The notes under the pieces were generated by a model. The model ran no database searches. It was not told the origin of the DNA and saw only the letters and a list, made by a program, of their open reading frames with translations. The translations under genes were made by a program, and so were the position numbers. Shown here piece by piece: positions 57,153 through 64,000 of a stretch of DNA of 64,000 nucleotides. Source of the DNA: Woeseiaceae bacterium (GTDB lineage: Bacteria; Pseudomonadota; Gammaproteobacteria; Steroidobacterales; Woeseiaceae); contig JANQLK010000030.1 in assembly GCA_028280615.1 (NCBI GenBank), forward strand, positions 1 through 64,000, in the 5' to 3' direction. How positions within the stretch are numbered: the stretch's first letter is position 1; each line of letters begins with the position of its first letter.

Positions 57153-57929
57153 ATGCATTGCGTACCGCAGCGTGCCGGCCTGCTGACGGCGGCCCTGGCG
57201 CTGGCAGGTTGTTCGGCACTCATGGATCCGGCCGAGGACCCCGTCATAATCAGGCTCGGGGAGATAGACCAGCGGCTTCAGGCCGTCGAGCGCGTGGTCC
57301 AGAACCAGAGCCTGGTCGAGCTTGCCCGCCAGGTTTCGGCGCTGGAGCGCCGGGCCGACGAGCTGCAGGGCCGAACCGAGGAACTCGGCTACGGCTCGAC
57401 GCGAACCGCGGAGCGCCAGCGGGAGCTTTACGCGGACCTCGACGGCCGGATACAAGCTCTCGAAGCCGACCTCGACGCACTCAGCACGCCGAACGTGCTC
57501 GACGGCGGCGCGCTCGCGCCCGGGGAACTGCCGGTACCGGGCGGTTCGGCAGTCGACAACTACGACGCGGCGTTCGAGCTCATCAAGGAGCAGCGCTACG
57601 ACATGGCTGCGCTCGCGTTTCAGCAGTTCCTCGTGACCTACCCGGACAGCGATCGCGCCGCGAACGCGCAGTACTGGCTCGCCGAGGCTTACTACGTGAC
57701 CAATCGCTTTGAGGAGGCGCTGGAGGCCTTCGAGCTGGTTCGGCAAAACTACCCGGGTTCCAGCAAGGACGCCGACGCATTGCTCAAGGTGGGATACTGC
57801 AACTACGAACTCGAGCGCTGGGACGCGGCACGCACCGCATTGGTGCGCGTGCAATCCGACTTCCCCGACACGACGGCGGCGCGGTTCGCGGATCAACGAC
57901 TGGAGCGCATGGACGCCGACGGCGTTTAG
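57153..57929 (+). CDS. cpoB: Tol-Pal coordinator CpoB (YbgF), possible lipoprotein
   Basis: 258 residues. The N-terminus MHCVPQRAGLLTAALALAGC carries a lipobox (LAGC, Cys 20), unlike the usual soluble periplasmic CpoB. It is followed by a coiled-coil trimerisation region (about 40-100), a linker, and TPR repeats (about 130-255, YDAAFELIKEQRYDMAALAFQQFLVTYPDS and similar). CpoB coordinates peptidoglycan synthesis by PBP1B with the Tol machine. It closes the operon; a tRNA-Lys follows 74 bases later. Confidence 0.9.
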   Translation: MHCVPQRAGLLTAALALAGCSALMDPAEDPVIIRLGEIDQRLQAVERVVQNQSLVELARQVSALERRADELQGRTEELGYGSTRTAERQRELYADLDGRIQALEADLDALSTPNVLDGGALAPGELPVPGGSAVDNYDAAFELIKEQRYDMAALAFQQFLVTYPDSDRAANAQYWLAEAYYVTNRFEEALEAFELVRQNYPGSSKDADALLKVGYCNYELERWDAARTALVRVQSDFPDTTAARFADQRLERMDADGV

Positions 57930-57958
57930 CAGCGCGCCTGCCCAGGCCGCGCAGACCC

Positions 57959-57986
57959 TTGTCATTTGGTACCTTTCGCGTATCAT
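57959..57986 (+). promoter_or_regulatory. Promoter of tRNA-Lys and probably thrABC
   Basis: TTGTCA (57959-57964, 5 of 6), 16 bases, TATCAT (57981-57986). The bases after the -10 (TCCGCGGC) form a GC-rich discriminator typical of stringently controlled stable-RNA promoters. The predicted start is about 10 bases before the tRNA. Confidence 0.65.
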
Positions 57987-58003
57987 TCCGCGGCTTCACG
58001 AAT

Positions 58004-58078
58004 GGGGCGTTAGCTCAGAGGTAGAGCATTCGGCTTTTAACCGACTGGTCGTAGGTTCGATCCCTACACGCCCCACCA
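58004..58078 (+). tRNA. tRNA-Lys (UUU)
   Basis: 75 bases including an encoded CCA (58076-58078). Acceptor GGGGCGT/ACGCCCC pairs fully, D-stem GCTC/GAGC, anticodon loop CTTTTAA with TTT at 58036-58038, T-arm GTAGG-TTCGATC-CCTAC. The outermost anticodon-stem pair is a U/C mismatch. It lies 7 bases before a GTG that opens the thrA frame, with no room for a terminator, so it is likely cut out of a longer thr operon transcript. Confidence 0.97.
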
Positions 58079-58118
58079 TTCCTCGGTGAGCCCCCACGAC
58101 CCCGACGACGGTGCCGCC

Positions 58119-60602
58119 GTGTCTCAAGCCCCCTGGAAAGTTCACAAGTTCGGCGGATCGAGTCTCGCGGATGCGGCCTGCTTCCGCCGTGTCGCCGACC
58201 TGGTCCTCCGCGATGAAGAAGATAGAGCGGGCGTGGTCGTTTCGGCCATGGGCGGCATGACGGACGCCTTGCTCGAACTCACGTCGCTGGCCGAGCGGGC
58301 GGACGTCGGTTTCAACGAACAGCTCGCGAGCATCGGCGAGCGCTATGCTGCGACCGCACGTGAGCTGCTCGATGGCGATGAACTCGCCGCGTTACTGGAT
58401 GCCTGGGCCGACGACGGCGAGGGCATCAGCGATGTGCTGAACGCGGCCGCTCTGGTCCGTTCGGCGCCGCAGCGCAGCCAGGACGTGGTCGCGGGCTACG
58501 GCGAGATCTGGTCGGCGCGCCTGCTCGCGGCGACGATCCGGTCGCTCGCGCCGCAGCGCAAACCGACCTTCGTTGACGCCCGGATGCTGATCAGCGTGCG
58601 TGAGACCGAACTCGGTCCCGCCGTGCTCTGGGACCGGTCGCGTAAGGCCTTCGCCGAACTCCTGCCCGACGATTTCTCAGGCATAGCCGTCGTGACGGGT
58701 TTCATCGCGAGCGACGAGGAGGGGCTGCAGACTACGCTGGGCCGTAACGGCAGCGATTTCTCGGCCGCGATCTTTGCGGCGCTCTCGAATGCGTCCGAAC
58801 TGAATATCTGGACCGATGTGGACGGCGTCATGAGCGCCGACCCGCGGCAGGTGCCCGAGGCCCGGGTCATCAGCCGGCTAACCTACAACGAGGCCATGGA
58901 GCTTGCCTACTTCGGCGCCAAGGTCATTCACCCGCAGACGCTCGGTCCGGTTGTCGACAACGGCATCCCCGTGTTCATCCGCAATACCCGCAATGCCGCG
59001 CATCCCGGCAGCCGAATCGGGCCGAATGCCGGGGACGGCGAGCCGATCAAGGGTATTACGGCCATCAGCGGCCTGGCCATCGTCAATCTCGAGGGCGCCG
59101 GCATGATCGGCGTGCCCGGCACGGCCGAGCGCCTGTTCGAGTCCCTGCACGCGGCCGGTGTCTCGGTCACGCTGATCTCGCAGGCGAGCTCCGAACACTC
59201 GATCTGCATCGCCGTACCCGAGGGACTCGCGAAGCGGGCGCGGGACGTGGTTCGGGATGCGTTCGCCGAGGAACTCGACAGCGGCCAGATCGCGAGCGTC
59301 GAGGTCACGCCGTCGCAGAGCATCCTGGCCGTCGTCGGCGACGGGATGTCGGGCACACCCGGCGTCGCAGCGCGATTCTTCGGCACGCTGGGCCGCGCAG
59401 GCATCAACATTCGCGCGATCGCCCAGGGATCGACCGAGCGCAATATTTCGGCGGTCGTCGACTCCGAGCACGTGACCCGGGCGCTCCGGGCGACGCACTC
59501 GGGCTTTTACCTGAGCGCCAAGACCCTGTCGATCGGCCTGATCGGGCCGGGCGTCGTCGGCGGCGCCCTACTGACGCAGCTCGAAGCCGAGGCCGGGCGA
59601 ATCCTGAGCGAGTTCAACATCGACCTCAGGGTGCGTGCGATCGCACGCTCGACGACGATGCTGCTCGGCCAGCGGCGCATTGAGCTCGGCGGCTGGAGCG
59701 CCGAATACGACCAGGCTGCCGTGCCGCTGGATGTCGACGCGTTCGAACGGCATGTGAATCCCGACCACCTGCCGCACTCGGTCATCATCGACTGCACGGC
59801 GAGCGACGCCGTCGCGGCGCGCTATGCGGGCTGGCTCGGGCGCGGTATTCACGTCATTACACCGAACAAGAAGGCGTTCAGCGGCGATTTCGACTATTAC
59901 CGTTCCTTGAGGCAGAGCGCGCGGGCCGGCAGCGCGCACTATTTTTACGAGACCACGGTCGGTGCGGCGCTGCCGATCGTCGGCACCCTGCGCGATCTCA
60001 TCCATACCGGCGACGAAGTGCGCACGGTGCAGGGCATCCTGTCGGGTACGCTCGCCTATCTCTTCAACGTATACGACGGCTCGGAGCCGTTCTCGGCTAT
60101 CGTTCGCAAGGCGCGCGACAGTGGCTATACGGAGCCCGATCCGCGCGACGATCTGTCGGGAATGGACGTCGCGAGAAAGCTCACGATCCTCGCGCGCGAA
60201 CTCGGCCAGCCTGTCGAGATCGGCGACTTCCCGGTCGAGAACCTCGTACCCGAGGCGCTCAGAGACCTCGAGATCGACGATTTCCTCGCAGGCCTCGAGG
60301 ACTACGACGACGCGATACGCGCACGCTACGAAAAAGCCCGGGATGCGGGCCGAAGGCTGCGCTACCTGGCCTATCTGGACGCCGATGGCTCTGCCCGGGT
60401 CGGCCTCGATGCCGTCCCCGACGGGCATGCCTTCAGCAACATCAACCTGACCGACAACATCGTACAATTCGAGACCGCGCGCTACTCGGCCAATCCGCTG
60501 GTCGTGCAGGGGCCGGGGGCCGGACCGGAGGTGACCGCGGGCGGCGTGTTCGGCGACCTCCTGAGGCTTGCGACGTTTCTGTCGTCCGGGGATGACCTGT
60601 GA
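58119..60602 (+). CDS. thrA: Bifunctional aspartate kinase/homoserine dehydrogenase I
   Basis: 827 residues from GTG 58119, giving MSQAPWKVHKFGGSSLAD, the usual distance to the kinase motif; a GTG at 58086 (838 residues) is only 7 bases after the tRNA and is the alternative. Aspartokinase domain (1-270), two ACT regulatory units (about 300-450) and homoserine dehydrogenase (about 470-827) with IGLIGPGVVGGALL and the GFTEPDPRDDLSGMD-type SGYTEPDPRDDLSGMDVARK. It performs the first and third steps to threonine and is expected to be threonine-inhibited. The 3' end overlaps thrB by 4 bases (GTGA). Confidence 0.95.
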   Translation: MSQAPWKVHKFGGSSLADAACFRRVADLVLRDEEDRAGVVVSAMGGMTDALLELTSLAERADVGFNEQLASIGERYAATARELLDGDELAALLDAWADDGEGISDVLNAAALVRSAPQRSQDVVAGYGEIWSARLLAATIRSLAPQRKPTFVDARMLISVRETELGPAVLWDRSRKAFAELLPDDFSGIAVVTGFIASDEEGLQTTLGRNGSDFSAAIFAALSNASELNIWTDVDGVMSADPRQVPEARVISRLTYNEAMELAYFGAKVIHPQTLGPVVDNGIPVFIRNTRNAAHPGSRIGPNAGDGEPIKGITAISGLAIVNLEGAGMIGVPGTAERLFESLHAAGVSVTLISQASSEHSICIAVPEGLAKRARDVVRDAFAEELDSGQIASVEVTPSQSILAVVGDGMSGTPGVAARFFGTLGRAGINIRAIAQGSTERNISAVVDSEHVTRALRATHSGFYLSAKTLSIGLIGPGVVGGALLTQLEAEAGRILSEFNIDLRVRAIARSTTMLLGQRRIELGGWSAEYDQAAVPLDVDAFERHVNPDHLPHSVIIDCTASDAVAARYAGWLGRGIHVITPNKKAFSGDFDYYRSLRQSARAGSAHYFYETTVGAALPIVGTLRDLIHTGDEVRTVQGILSGTLAYLFNVYDGSEPFSAIVRKARDSGYTEPDPRDDLSGMDVARKLTILARELGQPVEIGDFPVENLVPEALRDLEIDDFLAGLEDYDDAIRARYEKARDAGRRLRYLAYLDADGSARVGLDAVPDGHAFSNINLTDNIVQFETARYSANPLVVQGPGAGPEVTAGGVFGDLLRLATFLSSGDDL

Positions 60603-61537
60603 GCGATACGTCGACCGCGTTCGCGCCCGCATCGATCGGCAATCTGGGCGTCGGATTCGACATGCTCGGTCTCGCGCTGACCGGCGTGGGCGACCGCGTT
60701 ACCGCACGCCGGGGCCGAGACGGCGTGCGCATTGCGGACGTATTCGACCCGAGCGGCGAGCCGCATCCGGTACTCTCCCGCGATCCCGGCCGCAACACGG
60801 CGTCCATCGCCGCGCGTGCGCTGTGGCAGGCGCACGGCGACGGCGGCGGCATAGAACTCGAGATTCACAAAGGCGTACCGCTGCAGTCCGGCATGGGCAG
60901 TTCGGCGGCATCCGCGGTCGCCGGCGCCGTCGCCGTCAATGCGCTGCTCGAGGATCCGTTGCCCACGCGGGACTTGCTGCCCTTCGCCCTCGAAGGGGAA
61001 CGCTACGCGAGCGGCGGCATCCATGCGGACAACGTGGCCCCGAGCCTGCTCGGCGGCATGGTCCTGTGTCCGCCGGCGTTGCTGCCGAACGCCATACCGC
61101 TCCGGACGCCGGAGGGCGTCAGCGCCGTACTCGTTCACCCCGAACTCAAGGTCCACACGGCCGACGCCCGCAGGTCGCTGGCCGAGAGCGTGAGCCGCCA
61201 GCAGTGGATCGACCAGCAGGGTTACCTGGCGGGCTTCCTGACGGCCTGCGCGTACGGCGATCTCGACCTCATGCGAGCGACGCTCAAGGACATCGTCATC
61301 GAACCGCAGCGGGCGGCGTCGGTGCCCTGTTTCCCGGCCATACGCGACGCGGCGCTCGACGCCGGCGCGCTCGGCGTCAGCCTGTCGGGCAGCGGCCCGA
61401 GCGTGTTCGCCCTGGTTGCCACGGGTCTTGCCGGTGAGCTCGCCCTCGCGATGGAGACGGCCTGCGGCGCGCAGGGCGTCGAGTGCCAGTCGTGGGTGAG
61501 CCCGATGACCGCGCCCGGGGCGCGGCTGGAACACTGA
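60599..61537 (+). CDS. thrB: Homoserine kinase
   Basis: 312 residues, GTG start overlapping thrA. GHMP-kinase signatures: PASIGNLGVGFDMLGLAL near the N-terminus, the ATP loop LQSGMGSSAASAVAGAVAVN (about 91-110) and the C-terminal GVSLSGSGPSVFAL. It phosphorylates homoserine before threonine synthase. Followed by thrC after 1 base. Confidence 0.96.
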   Translation: MSDTSTAFAPASIGNLGVGFDMLGLALTGVGDRVTARRGRDGVRIADVFDPSGEPHPVLSRDPGRNTASIAARALWQAHGDGGGIELEIHKGVPLQSGMGSSAASAVAGAVAVNALLEDPLPTRDLLPFALEGERYASGGIHADNVAPSLLGGMVLCPPALLPNAIPLRTPEGVSAVLVHPELKVHTADARRSLAESVSRQQWIDQQGYLAGFLTACAYGDLDLMRATLKDIVIEPQRAASVPCFPAIRDAALDAGALGVSLSGSGPSVFALVATGLAGELALAMETACGAQGVECQSWVSPMTAPGARLEH

Positions 61538-61538
61538 C

Positions 61539-62837
61539 GTGCAGTACCTGAGCACGCGCGGCGCGGGCCCGGTCGGCCTGGATCAGGCGCTCGTAGCCGG
61601 TATTGCCGAGGACGGCGGCCTGTTCGTGCCGCGCGGCCTTCCCGAATTCGCGAACGCCGACTTCGACGGAGCCGACTCGCTTAACGCAGTCGCACGCGTC
61701 GTGTGCGAGCCGTTCTTCGCGGGCAGCTCGCTCGCCGACGACCTCGACGCCGTCCTGAACGAAACGCTGAGCTTCCCGATACCGCTCACGCCGCTGCCGG
61801 GCGGCGACTGGTCGCTGCTCGAGCTCTTTCACGGCCCGACCGCGGCCTTCAAGGACGTGGGCGCGGCGTTCCTGGCCGCCTGCCTCACGCGGCTGTGCGG
61901 TGACGCGAAGGCGCCGCTCACGATACTCGTCGCGACGTCGGGCGACACGGGCGGTGCCGTCGCCGCCGCGTTCAATGAGCGGCCCGGCATGCGCGTCGTC
62001 GTGCTGTACCCGAAGGGGCGCGTGTCGGCGCGACAGGAGCATCAGCTTACGTGCTGGGGTGACAACGTCCTGTCGGTCCGGGTCGACGGGTCTTTCGATG
62101 ACTGCCAGCGCATCGTCAAGGCCGCGCTGGCCGACGGCGCCCTGTCGTCGCGCCATCGATTCAGCTCCGCGAACAGCATCAACGTCGGCCGCCTGCTGCC
62201 CCAGGCGACCTACTACGCCTATTCGGCGCTCGAGCATTGGCGCGCGACCGGCACGAAGCCCGGGTTCATCGTCCCCACGGGCAACCTCGGCAACGCACTC
62301 GCTTGCATCCTTGCCCGCGAGATGGGCCTGCCCGTCGGTCCGGTCGTCCTGGCGACCAACGCGAATCGCACGATCCCGGACTATTTCGAAACCCTCGAGT
62401 GGCTGCCGCGTCCGAGCGTCAGGACGCTCGCTTCCGCGATGGACGTCGGTGACCCCAGCAACATGGAACGCCTGCGATGCCTCGTGGGCGGCGCCGACGT
62501 GCTGCGCGATCGGCTGGGCGTCGTGAGCGTCAGCGACGAACAGATCGCTCGGGAGATTGCGCGTTCGTTTGCCGGGTTCGGCTTCGCCGTCTGTCCGCAT
62601 ACGGCGACGGCGACCTACGCCTGGCGCACGTTCGACGAGGCAGTGCGCGAGGAGCGGCACTGGATTGCCGTCGCGACGGCGCATGCCGCGAAATTCGAGA
62701 CCATCGTCGAGCCCCGGATCGGCGAAGCCGTGCCGCTGCCGCCGGAGCTCGAGGCGATGCTGTCGCGCCCGACCCGGGTCCTGGACATCGAGCCCGAGCT
62801 TGAAGCATTGGCTGAATGCATGCAGCATGCTTTCTGA
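61539..62837 (+). CDS. thrC: Threonine synthase
   Basis: 432 residues, GTG start. The PLP Lys lies in FHGPTAAFKDVGAAF (about 98-112). VATSGDTGGAVAAAF and FSSANSINVGRLLPQ are further signatures of the long, proteobacterial threonine synthase class. It completes threonine synthesis from O-phosphohomoserine. Its TGA shares one base with the ATG of the NERD gene. Confidence 0.96.
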   Translation: MQYLSTRGAGPVGLDQALVAGIAEDGGLFVPRGLPEFANADFDGADSLNAVARVVCEPFFAGSSLADDLDAVLNETLSFPIPLTPLPGGDWSLLELFHGPTAAFKDVGAAFLAACLTRLCGDAKAPLTILVATSGDTGGAVAAAFNERPGMRVVVLYPKGRVSARQEHQLTCWGDNVLSVRVDGSFDDCQRIVKAALADGALSSRHRFSSANSINVGRLLPQATYYAYSALEHWRATGTKPGFIVPTGNLGNALACILAREMGLPVGPVVLATNANRTIPDYFETLEWLPRPSVRTLASAMDVGDPSNMERLRCLVGGADVLRDRLGVVSVSDEQIAREIARSFAGFGFAVCPHTATATYAWRTFDEAVREERHWIAVATAHAAKFETIVEPRIGEAVPLPPELEAMLSRPTRVLDIEPELEALAECMQHAF

Positions 62838-63394
62838 TGGACGTTCTCACTGACAGCGCGCTGCTTCCGTGGGCCCTGGGAACGCTCGCGCTTCTGCTCG
62901 TTTGGCTGCTGTACCGGTTCGAACTCGGGCGCCGCAGCCGCCTCGACCAGGTACTGAATACGATCGGTTTCGACCGCATCCATAACCTGGTCCTGCCCAA
63001 CGGCGACGACGGCGAGATCCTCATCGACCAGCTCCTCCTGACCTCGGCCGGGCTGCTGATCGTCGAGGTCAAGAACGTCCAGGGCAACGTGTTCGGCAGC
63101 GACAAGATGGAGGACTGGACCGTCATTGGCGAAGAACGCCGCTATACGTTTTCCAATCCCCAGCCTGGCCTTTACGATCGCATTGCCGCCGTTCGCCAGG
63201 TCGTTCGCCAGGTGCCCGTCACGGGCCGGATCGTCTTCCTGGACGGCGCCGAGTTCACGAAAGGCAAGCCCGGGCTGGTTGCGACGCTCGACGACCTGGT
63301 CGAGGAGTTCGGCGAAGCCAACAAGAAGGCCGCGGCCGTCAACGTCGACGCCTTTACGCCGCACTGGGACCTGATCAAAAAACGGGCGGAGTAG
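62837..63394 (+). CDS. NERD-domain (nuclease-related) membrane-anchored protein
   Basis: 185 residues from the ATG at 62837. One N-terminal membrane helix (about 9-27) and a NERD domain (about 45-150) with the restriction-endonuclease-like core: DQLLLTSAGLLIVEVKNVQG provides the Asp and the E-x-K. NERD proteins are predicted nucleases of unknown target. The coding overlaps with thrC (TGATG) and with the GNAT gene (TAGTG) couple it to the threonine operon, a surprising context. Confidence 0.85.
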   Translation: MDVLTDSALLPWALGTLALLLVWLLYRFELGRRSRLDQVLNTIGFDRIHNLVLPNGDDGEILIDQLLLTSAGLLIVEVKNVQGNVFGSDKMEDWTVIGEERRYTFSNPQPGLYDRIAAVRQVVRQVPVTGRIVFLDGAEFTKGKPGLVATLDDLVEEFGEANKKAAAVNVDAFTPHWDLIKKRAE

Positions 63395-63915
63395 TGCGCG
63401 TCCGGCACGCCGTTGCGGCCGACGTCCGGGACATGTCGGCGCTGGCCGGCCGCGCGTTCATCGACGCCTACGGTGCTTCGTCCGATCCGGACGATCTCGC
63501 CCGGCACGTCGAGCAGTACTTCGGTAGAGCCGCGATCGAGCGCGAAATCGAGCGGCCGGGCGTTCAGTACTTCGTCGCCGACGATGGCGGCACTCTCGCG
63601 GGGCTCCTGAAGCTCCGCGACGGCGAGCTGCCCGAGGCAATCCCCGCGAGCACGGCGCTCGAAGTCCAGCAGCTGTACGTCGATACGATCGTCCAGCGCG
63701 GCGGAATCGGCGGCCGGCTGATACGGCGCGCCGTGCAGGCCGCGGGCGATGCGGGCGTCGGCGGTATCTGGCTGAGCGTCTGGACCGAGGCGGACTGGGC
63801 TACGTCGTTCTACCGGAAGTGCGGTTTCGAGCCACTGGGCGAGCTCGATTTCTACCTGGGCAGGACGCACTACGTCGATTACCTGATGTGGCTCGCGATT
63901 GACGCGACGCGCTAG
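63394..63915 (+). CDS. GNAT family N-acetyltransferase
   Basis: 173 residues, GTG start overlapping the NERD stop by one base. The N-terminus VRHAVAADVRDMSALAGRAF and motif A with the acetyl-CoA loop (VDTIVQRGGIGGRLIRRAVQAA), followed by WLSVWTEADWATSFYRKCGFEPLG, are typical of GNAT enzymes. Substrate unknown. It is the last gene of the thr-linked cluster; its stop overlaps the convergent tatD-like gene by 4 bases. Confidence 0.92.
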   Translation: MRVRHAVAADVRDMSALAGRAFIDAYGASSDPDDLARHVEQYFGRAAIEREIERPGVQYFVADDGGTLAGLLKLRDGELPEAIPASTALEVQQLYVDTIVQRGGIGGRLIRRAVQAAGDAGVGGIWLSVWTEADWATSFYRKCGFEPLGELDFYLGRTHYVDYLMWLAIDATR

Positions 63916-64000
63916 AGCCCGAAAAACCGAACGGCGTTCTCCGTCGTGATCGCGGCGACGTGCTGCTCAGACTGGCCGCGCGCCTCGGCAACAACCCGCA
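63912..64000 (-). CDS. TatD family metal-dependent hydrolase, C-terminal fragment
   Basis: Only the last 28 codons or so are in the window on the minus strand; the visible end reads VVAEARGQSEQHVAAITTENAVRFFGL, split around RGQSEQ. The ending TTENAVRFFGL is characteristic of TatD-family DNases and related TIM-barrel hydrolases. The start lies beyond the right edge. Its stop overlaps the GNAT stop by 4 bases. Confidence 0.7.
   Translation of the reverse strand, partial: RVVAEARGQSEQHVAAITTENAVRFFGL

Noticed and set aside
58079..58118. Threonine-operon attenuator with a leader peptide
   Set aside because: There is no room for a leader peptide rich in Thr/Ile codons or a terminator hairpin between the tRNA and thrA.

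Overview
This is a 64 kb chromosomal window of high-GC, densely packed bacterial DNA with housekeeping genes in typical gammaproteobacterial order (yebC-ruvCAB-ybgC-tolQRAB-pal-cpoB, sucA-sucB-lpdA, a fused thrA followed by thrB and thrC). The mix of secreted DUF885, M28 and M19 peptidases, a FlgO-type TPR membrane protein, an AlkB alkane hydroxylase and a TIGR04219 outer-membrane barrel suggests a free-living, protein- and lipid-scavenging gammaproteobacterium, perhaps close to Woeseiaceae. That placement is inferred from gene content only. No CRISPR array, prophage, insertion sequence or integrase was seen.

Layout. 1-2.5 kb: truncated M28 peptidase and a DUF885 protein. 2.5-5.7 kb (minus): diguanylate cyclase and an ExeA-like ATPase. 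5.7-11.2 kb: RND efflux pair and RarD. 11.2-14.3 kb (minus): second-type EF-G and a YugP-like zinc peptidase. 14.3-18.3 kb: SLC13/TrkA-C transporter, a 76-aa protein behind a textbook sigma-54 promoter, an M19 lipoprotein dipeptidase and a DUF4389 protein. 18.3-21.9 kb: a small RHH/ParC-like two-gene module with operator repeats, a 34-aa membrane microprotein, a MOSC protein and the FlgO/TPR protein. 22-26.2 kb: two-component system, a 52-aa membrane protein, DUF3300 and NTF2-like proteins. 26.3-32.1 kb: an unrecognised 201-aa protein divergent from an alcohol dehydrogenase, a second DUF885 protein, a zinc-ribbon protein, queC and queE. 32-40.3 kb: fhs, a second RHH-led two-gene operon with a palindromic operator, arfB, a PHP phosphatase, MFS transporter, outer-membrane barrel, alkB, cytochrome c lipoprotein and a DUF5658-like protein. 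40.4-45.9 kb: 2-oxoglutarate dehydrogenase operon. 46-50 kb (minus): AGCS symporter and relA. 49.8-57.9 kb: yebC-ruvCAB-tol-pal. 58-63.9 kb: tRNA-Lys(UUU), thrA-thrB-thrC, a NERD protein and a GNAT enzyme, with the end of a tatD-like gene at the right edge.

Most genes are standard. The items most worth a second look are the sigma-54 promoter at 16257-16272 in front of an uncharacterised 76-aa gene, two self-contained RHH operons with repeat or palindromic operators, a tRNA-Lys fused closely to the start of the thr operon, a palindrome overlapping the promoter of the response regulator, an AT-rich island inside relA, a fusA2 terminator encoded inside the convergent rarD gene, and several membrane microproteins.
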